Notes under the pieces: generated by a model | Database searches by the model: none | What the model saw: only the letters and a program-made list of their open reading frames with translations | What the model was told of the DNA's origin: nothing | Made by a program: the position numbers and the translations under genes | Shown here: positions 54,401 through 62,177 of the stretch, piece by piece | Layout: each line of letters starts with the position of its first letter | How positions within the stretch are numbered: the stretch's first letter is position 1 | Assembly: GCF_010500955.1 (NCBI RefSeq) | Contig: NZ_QVMJ01000017.1 | Coordinates: 1 to 64,000 of the forward strand | Direction: 5' to 3' | DNA length: 64,000 nucleotides | DNA from: Bacteroides sp. 519 | GTDB lineage: Bacteria > Bacteroidota > Bacteroidia > Bacteroidales > Bacteroidaceae

Positions 54401-55507
54401 ACCATCAACCGAAGTGTTTATCCACAGTTGGTTATCCTGATCCATTTCCAGCGAAACAACCGATAAATTCTCGGTAAAAGTGCGCAGGTAGTTATTGTTG
54501 TTGAAGCGTTCCTTATAATCATAGTAAGTAACAAATCCCTGGTCGAGTGAGCCAATCCACAGGTTCTTTTGTGAGTCGGTAAACATAGAGGTTACTTTGA
54601 ATTTGGGTGGATCAAATGGGAAACCTACTTCATTTTGATAGATAACTTTATCTTCGGCATAATTGTAAAGAAAGAAACCATCTTGTGTATAGATAAGCAG
54701 CGAGGTGGAGTTGTAAGGGTGAATATATTCAATAACCACATCTGATGACAATTTAGGATGCCGGCGTATTGCTTCCGGTTTTTCCATAAACTTCCCCAAG
54801 CGGGTATCAAGAATGAAAAGCCTGTTGGAGGAAACAAGCCACAACTCACCATTATCCCGTAAAAATGCATATTGAACATATTGCTCGTTTGTTTCATAAC
54901 TACTTTTTAGCTCCAAAGTTGTTGAATCGTAGCAGCGTATCAGGTATGGATTAACCACCCAAAGATTGTTTTCTCCATCTATAAAACACTTTACAATAAA
55001 GGAATTGCGGTCTGCCAGATCGGGGATGGCTGCACAAAACCTATCCTCTTCGGGGATATATACTGCCACTTCTACGGCCAGATTCAGAAACAAACGCCCA
55101 TCCTGATTTTCCAATATCTGGTATATGTACTGCCCGTTACTTTCATTAGGAATTCTTTTAAAATAATCCTGATCGGTATACCGGCAAATGCCATTAACCG
55201 TACCTATCCATAATCTATTTTGGGAATCGCATAGCATGGACCGTACCTGATTATCGGGAATACTCAATGAATCGTTGCTGTTAAAATACTGGTGATACTC
55301 TTGTGCATTATATTTGTTAAGCCCCCGGAATGTACTGACCCAAATATGGCCGAAACTATCTTCCGCAAATCCGGTAATCTGTTGATTGGAAATATCGTTT
55401 GTTATTGCATAATTAGTGTTGGTGTTATAATCTCTGTTGTTTACCTGTTCGCACGATGCGAGTACAAGTAGAAAAAGGATAAGTGTAAAGTGTATGTGTT
55501 GCTTCAT
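51467..55507 (-). CDS. hybrid two-component system regulator (HTCS) of the PUL
   Basis: A 1346-residue one-protein sensor-regulator. Signal peptide with lipobox-like LASC; about 14 Reg_prop beta-propeller repeats (40-690, recurrent NIWIGT/LWIGS motifs); Y_Y_Y domain (about 700-770); TM helix (about 785-805); HisKA with NVSHEFRTPL (H828); HATPase; receiver with D1149 (LVLSDVVMPGASG); AraC-type HTH (1245-1346, ISEVADMTGFSTLSHFSASFKKQFG). Such proteins sense oligosaccharides and activate a nearby susCD. Here susC is 3.4 kb away beyond defence genes, but both upstream regions share direct repeats. Confidence 0.93.
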   Translation of the reverse strand: MKQHIHFTLILFLLVLASCEQVNNRDYNTNTNYAITNDISNQQITGFAEDSFGHIWVSTFRGLNKYNAQEYHQYFNSNDSLSIPDNQVRSMLCDSQNRLWIGTVNGICRYTDQDYFKRIPNESNGQYIYQILENQDGRLFLNLAVEVAVYIPEEDRFCAAIPDLADRNSFIVKCFIDGENNLWVVNPYLIRCYDSTTLELKSSYETNEQYVQYAFLRDNGELWLVSSNRLFILDTRLGKFMEKPEAIRRHPKLSSDVVIEYIHPYNSTSLLIYTQDGFFLYNYAEDKVIYQNEVGFPFDPPKFKVTSMFTDSQKNLWIGSLDQGFVTYYDYKERFNNNNYLRTFTENLSVVSLEMDQDNQLWINTSVDGVFVYDMDKEVIRPVETGHLFPEKKYLLTQVRSIFVDDENNIWLSASAKVIRCRYNEKNNKLVEEKTYWLPMVNSEMTQDRNGTIWVASHSDGIYALRKGAEQFEEIKLYSPSFTFTNTLMTLSTGEILVGSYPYNPQLINPDTWEVTEIDVYPHIKSSTMFIPVCFYEDSQRNIWIGTITNGILRYSPKTKEIENIEGAACTDVSAIIEDVQGNIWVSTLYGLSKYNRTTNKFTNYFKADGIGGNQFNERATCRLDNGTIIFGGTHGLTFFDPIDVTFKRDIPLLFEDLKIHNQLIRPFQSNCIDKSLTYNPLIRLQHNQNSFTISFTALDYSEYERVHYHYMMEGFDKYWIDARNNREVYYSNLPAGKYTFKVRITNNDKSIVEAENAITISVKPAPWATWWAYTLYSLVVLAIGLVILRLYNRNRLHKLRVVQAELEKEQEQRLNKMNMSFFANVSHEFRTPLTMISGPVTQLCNNTAITGEPKQLLYIVQRSVNRMLKLVNQLMDFNKLENDTLRLKVRRTDIISELKRLIEVFAVSAANKGIVLKTYGLEDSFLTWLDTDKIEKITSNLITNALKFTPAGGKIEIAFDVISHNEAVSLFPLTAKDVSMEYVKVSVSDSGLGIPEEKLEKIFERYYQLNEQSQGTYNWGTGIGLYYARQLVGLHHGYIKATNNPREKGARFVYILPIGDNAYANEEKDNELKNQEEAFPLQIEEQYSLQDKDTGKDRPSILVVDDDTEVVHYLKSLLVQHYNITCRFDVENAYKALKEEAHDLVLSDVVMPGASGFDLCRMIKEDIQLCHIPVVLITAKATVEDQVAGLDTGADAYVTKPFDPNYLLALIKSQLSNREKARKLLGQATKTEKIADNVLSPQDNTFMTGLYELMENELSNPELNITRMTEVLKISRTKFYYKVKGLTGENPNVFFKTYKLNRAAELLGEGKYNISEVADMTGFSTLSHFSASFKKQFGVSPSEYN

Positions 55508-55527
55508 AAGTACTGTTTAAGTATGCA

Positions 55528-55535
55528 CAAATGTA
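55528..55535 (-). promoter_or_regulatory. -7 box of the HTCS gene
   Basis: On the minus strand TACATTTG, 20 bases before the ATG. No -33 TTTG at normal spacing, as expected for an activator-dependent promoter. Confidence 0.5.
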
Positions 55536-55594
55536 CATATTAAAATCAACTTTCTACAGTTTCAATTAGCCAGGAATAGTGTTTTAGGGCATCT

Positions 55595-55638
55595 TTTGAA
55601 TAAATTCGCAAACATTTGAACAAATAGAAAAACGGTTA
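55595..55638. promoter_or_regulatory. HTCS-type direct repeat, upstream of the HTCS gene
   Basis: TTTGAATAAA (55595) and TTTGAACAAA (55615), 20 bases apart, within a stretch that matches the susC upstream region (58794-58839) with few differences, including CGCAAAC between them and CGGTT after. It is 88-130 bases upstream of the HTCS start and about 70-110 bases upstream of the vapB-like gene, and probably bound by the AraC-type domain of the HTCS. Confidence 0.65.
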
Positions 55639-55677
55639 TTGTATTTCGCTACTAAGTAAAAAACAAATATTTATTGT

Positions 55678-55685
55678 TATATTTG
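55678..55685 (+). promoter_or_regulatory. -7 box of the VapBC-like pair
   Basis: TATATTTG fits the consensus and lies 22 bases before the ATG at 55708. Confidence 0.5.
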
Positions 55686-55707
55686 CAATTATCAAAACTT
55701 TGAAGAT

Positions 55708-55974
55708 ATGGATACCTCAATAAACTTTGAAGATAATTACTTTTCTCTGCTCAAATCTCTAAAAGATGAGACTAAGTTGCGTTTAATTAAAAAATTAACC
55801 GACTCGATGTTGGAAAAGAAAGTAGCTATAAATACAGAAGTAAATAAAGATGAGACATTGCAAAGGCTGGCTGGTGTATGGAAGAATGATGCTGAAGCCG
55901 AAAAGATAGCTGATGAGATAATTAGCAGTCGCACTTCTGGTAAAACTCGTCATATTATACCATTTGATGAATGA
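55708..55974 (+). CDS. antitoxin of a VapBC-like pair
   Basis: An 88-residue, highly charged helical protein (LKSLKDETKLRLIKKLTDSML; WKNDAEAEKIADEIISSR) with no signal peptide, typical of antitoxins for PIN-domain toxins in Bacteroidota. No classic AbrB or ribbon-helix-helix motif is clear. It overlaps the toxin gene by 4 bases (ATGA). Identification rests mainly on this coupling. Confidence 0.75.
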   Translation: MDTSINFEDNYFSLLKSLKDETKLRLIKKLTDSMLEKKVAINTEVNKDETLQRLAGVWKNDAEAEKIADEIISSRTSGKTRHIIPFDE

Positions 55975-56372
55975 AACAATATTTACTTGATACAAATATT
56001 TGCATTTTCTTTCTGCAAGGAAAATACAATGTACCTACCAAACTGCAAAAAGCCGGACGCCAGAATTGTTACATATCCGAAATAACTGTGGCCGAATTAC
56101 TTTATGGAGCTGCATGCAGTGCACAACCAGAAAAACATAGTGAGCAAGTGAAGTTGTTTATTGCTCAATTCGAAATTCTACCAATTTTCAGTGCATTACC
56201 ATTTTATGCCCAAACAAAAGCACATTTACGCAAAAACGGACAGATGATTGATGATTTTGATATACTAATCGGTGCAACAGCTGTTTCTGCTAATTTGGTA
56301 TTGGTAACTGAAAACCTGAAACATCTTAATCGCATTCCAGATATTACAATAGAAAATTGGATTAAAAGATAG
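55971..56372 (+). CDS. vapC: VapC-like PIN-domain ribonuclease toxin
   Basis: A 133-residue PIN-domain protein: YLLDTNICIF (D7), ISEITVAELLYGA (E42), IDDFDILIGATA (two Asp) and LVTENLKHLNRI. These acidic residues coordinate the metal for RNA cleavage, commonly of initiator tRNA or rRNA. Coupled to its antitoxin. It is the first of two defence-type modules lying between the HTCS and susC genes. Confidence 0.88.
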   Translation: MKQYLLDTNICIFFLQGKYNVPTKLQKAGRQNCYISEITVAELLYGAACSAQPEKHSEQVKLFIAQFEILPIFSALPFYAQTKAHLRKNGQMIDDFDILIGATAVSANLVLVTENLKHLNRIPDITIENWIKR

Positions 56373-56487
56373 AAAAAATCTTTGCCATAACTTCCTTGCT
56401 TAAACTACTCAATAAACTCATCTTATGTTGATGGTCATCAATTATATACTTGCGATGACCTGTTTGTTATTTGTTAATATACTGTTA

Positions 56488-56640
56488 GGCACTTTTGTAT
56501 CTTCCCTGTGATACTTTTGTATCTTCCCTGTGGCACTTTTGTATCTTGCCTGTGGTACTTTTGTATCTTACCTGTGGCACTTTTGTACCACAGGCGTGAT
56601 ACTTTTTTCTCACAGGTAAAAAAGTGTTGGTACTGTAAGT
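56488..56640. repeat. six-unit 22-bp array, copy 2
   Basis: ACTTTTGT starts at 56491, 56513, 56535, 56557 and 56579, and ACTTTTTT at 56601: exact 22-base steps, six units, as in the array at 34.9 kb. Most units continue with ATCTTCCCTGTG or ATCTTGCCTGTG. The ending GCGTGATACTTTTTTCTCA, GGTAAAAAA, GGTACTGTAAG is shared with copy 1. Convergent gap between vapC and the RloB gene; the rest of the gap (56373-56487, 56641-56745) shows nothing. Confidence 0.95.
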
Positions 56641-56745
56641 TTTTGATTATCAGTTGCTGTTTTAAATACGATTTCTTCTTTAATGCCTTCTCTTTGGAAT
56701 TTCGCGGATAAGTGACAGTTCATCTGGATTAATGACAACTCCAGA

Positions 56746-57378
56746 TCATAAGAATCTAATCAGTTCTTCTACCAACTGAAAAACAGTCGTCGAGGACTCT
56801 TCACGTGCAGGATTCTTCTCATTAAATTGTTTCATAACAATCTTTGCATGTTGAATGGCTTTCGGTTGTTTCGGAAATAATAGATTAAACATTTTAATGC
56901 TTACACCTGTCTTCTTTGTATAAGGAAATCCAAGCAAATCACTTAACATTTTCTCATATTTTGAACGATGTAAAGAGCCTTGGTATAAATTAAAATGAAG
57001 TAAAAACCAGAATTCAAATGCCTGATTACTATATGCTACCTCAAAACCATTCTGTTGGGCCATTAAAATAGCTGCATTAAAATCTTTTTCGGGAAAATCA
57101 TCTTTATCAAAAACAACCCAATGCTGATTATATGTTCGTCCTTTCCGTTTTTCTTCTTCTTTGATATGAATTGCTTTTTGCACAAGTGTCAATGTGCTCA
57201 TTCCATGACCAACTGCTTTTACATGGGCAGAAGTCAAACGGAAAGCATTGAAGTAATCAGGTTCAGTATTGATTCCTTCGCATATAATAAGAAATGTCTG
57301 TTTTACCTCGCGAACTCCGCTAACACGGGTTAATTTTCTTTCTATACGTGGGTTTGTGTTTTTTCTTCTTGCTACCAT
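56746..57378 (-). CDS. rloB: RloB-family TOPRIM-like nuclease, AbiL-type defence partner
   Basis: A 210-residue protein of the RloB family. FLIICEGINTEPDYFNAF is the TOPRIM-like motif with its Glu, and WVVFDKDDF supplies the D-x-D acid pair; FEFWFLLHF is also typical. Start MVARRKNTNPRIERK. RloB with an upstream AAA ATPase makes two-gene phage-defence units (AbiL; related in logic to OLD/TOPRIM and PARIS systems). The gap to the ATPase gene is 2 bases. A toxic nuclease released on infection is inferred from the family. Confidence 0.83.
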   Translation of the reverse strand: MVARRKNTNPRIERKLTRVSGVREVKQTFLIICEGINTEPDYFNAFRLTSAHVKAVGHGMSTLTLVQKAIHIKEEEKRKGRTYNQHWVVFDKDDFPEKDFNAAILMAQQNGFEVAYSNQAFEFWFLLHFNLYQGSLHRSKYEKMLSDLLGFPYTKKTGVSIKMFNLLFPKQPKAIQHAKIVMKQFNEKNPAREESSTTVFQLVEELIRFL

Positions 57379-57380
57379 AA

Positions 57381-58604
57381 CTATTCTTCCGATGCATTAA
57401 ACAAACGTGACAAATCACCAACAATAGGAATAGCACCATATTTCCCTGAGAGGTAGTCTTTTTCGAAAGAAGCATCATTACGTACTTTATATTCTGCTAA
57501 TGAATACAATTCGGTTGCTCCATAGCGATCTTTCTGTGTAAACCATATCTGATCTCGCCTAAATATATTTGCACTTAACAAATTGGTGTCATGGGTAGTG
57601 AATATCAATTGAGCATTTTTAGGGTTTGTCTCTTTCGAATTGAATAAAGCTATTATTTTATTGGTAAGAAGTGGGTGCATTTTCGAATCAAATTCATCAA
57701 TAATCAAACGTTTACCATTGTCCAACGCATCAATGATAGGATATGCTAAGGAAAAGTATTTAATAGTTCCTTCCGATTCATTTTTTTGAAATGGGAAAGA
57801 GACTGTTTTCACTTCATTACCCTCTTCATCATATTGTGTATGCTTACTGATAATGGAATTTTCAATCTTTTCAATATTATCGATGCCCAAATCGGCATAA
57901 CGAGAAAATTCTACTATGCGTTGTCGCATTTCAGCATCATCTAAGTGGGTTATTGCCGTATTCCATAATGCTTTTTCATCATTGGAACCTGAAATAATAG
58001 TAGTATCATTCAACCATTTCATAATTTCTACAGCTCTTGGGTCATTAAATTGTGCAGCCACAGAGAGTAACAAAGCATTTGCTCTCACCATTCGTTTGCC
58101 TGCAACTTCCTTGCCTACTGTAAATTTGGGATGAATATCAAAATTATCTTTTTCCCGATAAAACAGTTCGATTTCTTTGGCTCTCTTTTTATTTGCTTTT
58201 TGATAGAGCCATTCTGTATGTACGAATGAGTTATCTGCCTCAAAACCATATCTGTATTGATTTTCTGCATCACAGAATATAGCTTCAAAATAACTAGGTT
58301 CTTCGGCTGTAAGAGAGTTTAAGCGAAAACTCTCAATATTAACACGTTCACCTGCCTGAATATCTTTTGATGAATTTATTGCATACCATTTAAAGAACTC
58401 GAATGCCTTGATAAAATTGGATTTACCGGATGCGTTGGCTCCATAAATAACTGCACTTTTCAATAACGACAGTCCTGTACTTCCCACACCAAAGATTATT
58501 TCTTCTGATGAAACTTGTATATCCTTCAAAGCTGATACTGCCAGTGAAAGAGTAGATTGCTCTTTGAAAGAAAGGAAATTCCCTGTTGTGAAATGAATTA
58601 TCAT
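57381..58604 (-). CDS. rloA: AAA ATPase, RloA/AbiLi-like
   Basis: A 407-residue SMC/OLD-like ATPase with Walker A YGANASGKSN (54-63), signature-like SEGTIKYFSLAYP, Walker B RLIIDEFDSKMHP and the His-switch IFTTHDTNLL. Such AAA_15/AAA_21 ATPases sense phage products and control the partner nuclease. Coupled to rloB by a 2-base gap. A -7 box TATATTTG (58635-58642, minus strand) is 30 bases upstream. Confidence 0.85.
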   Translation of the reverse strand: MIIHFTTGNFLSFKEQSTLSLAVSALKDIQVSSEEIIFGVGSTGLSLLKSAVIYGANASGKSNFIKAFEFFKWYAINSSKDIQAGERVNIESFRLNSLTAEEPSYFEAIFCDAENQYRYGFEADNSFVHTEWLYQKANKKRAKEIELFYREKDNFDIHPKFTVGKEVAGKRMVRANALLLSVAAQFNDPRAVEIMKWLNDTTIISGSNDEKALWNTAITHLDDAEMRQRIVEFSRYADLGIDNIEKIENSIISKHTQYDEEGNEVKTVSFPFQKNESEGTIKYFSLAYPIIDALDNGKRLIIDEFDSKMHPLLTNKIIALFNSKETNPKNAQLIFTTHDTNLLSANIFRRDQIWFTQKDRYGATELYSLAEYKVRNDASFEKDYLSGKYGAIPIVGDLSRLFNASEE

Positions 58605-58793
58605 AGTTTAATGCGCTTATTTGAGTATTTATCGCAAATATAACGATTTACTTACACATAATTGATTATTAAACTTAAATAAAAGTCAATGGCTTATCTT
58701 TTATCATTAAGTAAGTGTTTATAATTAGAATCACCCCCGAAAGGGTGAGATGTGATAACCCTAGTGAGTCGCCACTTCCTGTTAACCGCCTCT

Positions 58794-58866
58794 CCTGAAT
58801 AAATCCGCAAACTTTTGAACAAATAAGAAAGCCGGTTTGAACAAAACTGCAAACCATTTGCACACA
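58794..58866 (+). promoter_or_regulatory. HTCS-type direct repeats upstream of susC
   Basis: Four related 10-mers in the same orientation: CCTGAATAAA (58794), TTTGAACAAA (58814), TTTGAACAAA (58836), TTTGCACACA (58857), spaced 20-22 bases, two helical turns. AraC-family HTCS regulators bind such direct repeats. They lie 117-190 bases upstream of the susC ATG. The rest of the gap has a small hairpin CACCC-CCGAAA-GGGTG at 58733-58748, of unknown use. Confidence 0.7.
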
Positions 58867-58982
58867 TCAGAAAAACGCCTCCGGGCTTTATGTCTAATAT
58901 TGCAGAAGCAATTATTGCTGTAAACTCAAATACATATAATGTATATGACACCCTTTATTAATAATCTAATATTATTAACCAA

Positions 58983-61900
58983 ATGAAAAAAAGTTTGAAA
59001 CACGTAGAAATGAAAAGGCTTTTCACTTTAGTTCTTTTCTTTGTTACAACAATGCCCTTCCTGTTTGCGCAGGAAGCAATTAAAATTTCGGGTACGGTTC
59101 TCGATGTGAATAAAGAACCAATGATTGGAGTAAGTGTACTCGAAAAAGGTACCTCTAATGGTACAATTACCGATATGAATGGTAACTATGCATTAATGAT
59201 TAAGCAAGGATCAACTGTTGTTTACTCATACATTGGCTATGAAACACAAGAAAAAAATGCAGTTGCCGGAGTTACCAATATTACATTAAAAGAAGACGCC
59301 AGAACACTGGATGAAGTAGTGGTAGTAGGTTACGGTGTACAGAAAAAGAGTTCAGTAACAGGTGCCATCTCGCAAGTAAAGCCCGAAGATATGGAAAACC
59401 GTACCATTAGTAATGCACAGCAGGCATTGCAGGGTAAAACGGCTGGCGTACAGGTTATACAAACTTCGGCAGCTCCTGGTGCCTCGCCTACGGTGCGGGT
59501 ACGTGGATACTCGTCTAACGTATCATCAAATCCGCTTTATGTGGTAGATGGTATTCGCCTGTCGGACATCAGTGGACTTGATCCTAATGATATAGCTTCG
59601 ATGGAAGTATTAAAAGATGCAGCTTCGGCAGCTATCTATGGAGCAGAAGCCGGTAACGGTGTTGTACTTATCACCACCAAAAAGGGAAAAGCCGGACATG
59701 GAAAGATTACATACGATTTTCAATGGTCGTCGCAATCGTTGGCGCGCATCCCTAAAATGCTGGGTGCCGAAGAGTACATTAATTATATGGTAGAGAGTAA
59801 CACTTTTACCGAGGATTACCTGCGAAGCAACTGGGACGGGGTTACAAATACCACATGGACAGATGTAGCGTTCGAGAACAGCCGGATGCAAAGACACAAC
59901 GTGTCTTTTACCAACGGGGGCGACCGTGGCAATTATTACCTATCGCTCAGCTACCTCGATAACAACGGTATCGTGAAGGGTGATGCCGATGTGTACCAAC
60001 GCCTGACGGCTACCATCAACTCTGAATACGAGATTAAGCCCTGGTTTAAAGTAGGTACCACCAACCAAGTGGAAAAGTATAACACACGTAGTGTTTCCAT
60101 AAACAGTGAATATGGAAGTTTATTAACGTCGATTCTTCAACTTGACCCGCTGACGCCCGACACTTATACCCACGAGAACCTGCCAACACACATGCTGAAC
60201 GCTCTGAACAGTGGCAAGCATCTGCTAACAGATGAAAACGGCAATTATTATGCAGTTTCCAACTATTACTCGGGCGAACAGTACCACCCAATGATTATGC
60301 GCGACAACAATATAGGTAAGAACAGCGGCTTCAATGTAAACGGTTCTATCTATGCTGATTTCAAACCCATTAAAGACTTTACGTTTACCTCACGTCTGGG
60401 TTACCGCCTTTCCGGCGCCCGTCAATCTGCTACAGATTTACCTTTCTACGGCAACTCAGTACAAAGCCGTGATTATGTAAGTCATAACGCAACATCATCC
60501 ACCAACATCTATTACCAGTGGGAAAACTTTGCTAACTACATGAAGACCTTCGGGCGGCATACTGTAACAGGAATGGTAGGTATGTCGTATCAGGAATCTA
60601 CATACGACTACGTGTACGGTAGCCTGTCGGCCAACGGCGAAGATGCGTTGAAGAAGAACAACCCGCTGTTCTATTACCTCAACTTTGGATCGGCCTCGGC
60701 TACCAAAGGCGTAGGTGGTGAAAAAACACGCTCGGCCAAGCTATCGTACTTCGGCCGTGTGGGCTACGAATTTGCAGGACGTTACCTGTTACAAGCTTCG
60801 CTGCGTGCCGATGCTGCCGACCTTTCTTTGCTTCCGCCAACCAACCGTTGGGGATACTTTCCAGCTGTTTCGGCAGGATGGACAGTGTCGGAAGAAAAAT
60901 TCTTTGCTCCATTGAGAAACCAGATAAGCAGTCTGAAACTGCGTGCTAGCTGGGGACAAAACGGTAGTCTGGCTGCACTGAGTGGTTATCCATACAGCAC
61001 CGATATGGCATTGGGCGGTATCTATTCTTTTGTGCCTGGTAATACATATATAACCAGCGCTGCCCCATCGACCATGGGTAACGACAAACTGAAATGGGAA
61101 ACTTCCGAGCAAATTAACGTGGGTATTGATATGCGTATGCTCAAAGATCGCCTCACACTGAGCTTGGATTACTTCGACAAAAAAACAAAGGATTTGTTGG
61201 TGTCGGGTACTACTCCCTCGCTGATTATTGGCGGAACTACTTCGCCCATGAATGCCGGCGATGTTAGCAACAAAGGTTTTGAAATTGAACTAGGTTGGCG
61301 CGACCACATAGGCGATTTCAGTTACGGTATCCGTGCCAATCTGGCCACACTCAAGAACAAAGTTACCTACATCGATTCGTCTATCACCCGCCTGTCGGGA
61401 GTAAACTTCCACACAAGCACCATTACCTATTTCGAAAAAGGATATCCGGTGTACTACTTCCGTGGTTATAAGTTTAAAGGTATAGATCCTGAAACCGGAA
61501 ATCCAACTTTTCACGACCTGGACGAAAGCGGCACGCTGAACGATGGCGATCTGGATTATATTGGCGATGCTATCCCTGATTTCACTTACGGAATCACCCT
61601 GTCGGCTGCCTGGAAGGGTTTAGATCTCACTGTATTTGGCACAGGTTCGCAGGGTAATGATATATTCAATTGTATCAACCGCCCGGACTATGCAGCATCA
61701 AATAAATTGAAAGAGGTGTTCTATAACAACCGTTGGACAGCAGATAATAAGCAAGGTGCAGTGCCCCGTGCCGGTGCTACCAACATGGACAAGTACCAAA
61801 CGTCGGACGCCCTGGTTTACGATGGTTCATTCTTCAAAATCAAACAGATACAACTAGGGTACACCCTGCCCAAAAGCTGGACAAGGAAGATTTTCGTAAA

Positions 61901-62063
61901 CAACTTGCGCATCTATGGTTCGCTCGACGATTTCTTCACCTTTACGCAATACCCCGGTTTCGATCCGGAAGCGGCAGCAAACTCTACCTCGGGCATGGGG
62001 GTAGACAAAGGTTCTTATCCTTCGTCCAAGAAAGTAGTATTCGGGTTTAATATTGAATTTTAA
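58983..62063 (+). CDS. susC: SusC-family TonB-dependent outer-membrane transporter
   Basis: A 1026-residue TonB-dependent receptor. Signal peptide (to LFAQE), N-terminal carboxypeptidase-regulatory-like domain (about 32-120, ISGTVLDVNKEPMIGVSV in part), TonB box and linker DEVVVVGYGVQKKSSVTGAI, plug with the LYVVDGIR and AAIYGAEAGNGVVLITTKKG signatures, and a 22-strand barrel ending in FGFNIEF. It imports oligosaccharides with the SusD lipoprotein encoded downstream. From about 59.5 kb the sequence looks more G+C-rich than its neighbours. Confidence 0.95.
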   Translation: MKKSLKHVEMKRLFTLVLFFVTTMPFLFAQEAIKISGTVLDVNKEPMIGVSVLEKGTSNGTITDMNGNYALMIKQGSTVVYSYIGYETQEKNAVAGVTNITLKEDARTLDEVVVVGYGVQKKSSVTGAISQVKPEDMENRTISNAQQALQGKTAGVQVIQTSAAPGASPTVRVRGYSSNVSSNPLYVVDGIRLSDISGLDPNDIASMEVLKDAASAAIYGAEAGNGVVLITTKKGKAGHGKITYDFQWSSQSLARIPKMLGAEEYINYMVESNTFTEDYLRSNWDGVTNTTWTDVAFENSRMQRHNVSFTNGGDRGNYYLSLSYLDNNGIVKGDADVYQRLTATINSEYEIKPWFKVGTTNQVEKYNTRSVSINSEYGSLLTSILQLDPLTPDTYTHENLPTHMLNALNSGKHLLTDENGNYYAVSNYYSGEQYHPMIMRDNNIGKNSGFNVNGSIYADFKPIKDFTFTSRLGYRLSGARQSATDLPFYGNSVQSRDYVSHNATSSTNIYYQWENFANYMKTFGRHTVTGMVGMSYQESTYDYVYGSLSANGEDALKKNNPLFYYLNFGSASATKGVGGEKTRSAKLSYFGRVGYEFAGRYLLQASLRADAADLSLLPPTNRWGYFPAVSAGWTVSEEKFFAPLRNQISSLKLRASWGQNGSLAALSGYPYSTDMALGGIYSFVPGNTYITSAAPSTMGNDKLKWETSEQINVGIDMRMLKDRLTLSLDYFDKKTKDLLVSGTTPSLIIGGTTSPMNAGDVSNKGFEIELGWRDHIGDFSYGIRANLATLKNKVTYIDSSITRLSGVNFHTSTITYFEKGYPVYYFRGYKFKGIDPETGNPTFHDLDESGTLNDGDLDYIGDAIPDFTYGITLSAAWKGLDLTVFGTGSQGNDIFNCINRPDYAASNKLKEVFYNNRWTADNKQGAVPRAGATNMDKYQTSDALVYDGSFFKIKQIQLGYTLPKSWTRKIFVNNLRIYGSLDDFFTFTQYPGFDPEAAANSTSGMGVDKGSYPSSKKVVFGFNIEF

Positions 62064-62069
62064 ATAATA

Positions 62070-62162
62070 GAACACAGAGACACAAAGGCACAGAGTTTTT
62101 AATTATAAAAACACAATGCCACTTGGTAATTCTCTTAAAAAAACTCTGTACCTCCGTGTTCC
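62070..62162. repeat. hairpin of ACACAGAG units between susC and susD
   Basis: Left side 62070-62100 (GAACACAGAGACACAAAGGC and on) pairs imperfectly with right side around 62136-62162 (AACTCTGTACCTCCGTGTTCC in part). The right side is nearly the same as that of the element at 91-170. Located in the 114-base susC-susD gap, it could adjust the relative amounts of the two proteins. Confidence 0.8.
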
Positions 62163-62177
62163 AAAATAATAAAAACA

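Noticed and set aside
58733..58748. Rho-independent terminator CACCC-CCGAAA-GGGTG
   Set aside because: The stem is only five pairs and neither strand has a proper T-run after it; noted inside the susC upstream entry only.
55588..58839. attL/attR of an integrative element around the defence genes
   Set aside because: No integrase or recombinase gene, the repeats differ at several positions, and they coincide with expected regulator sites; kept only as one alternative in the findings.
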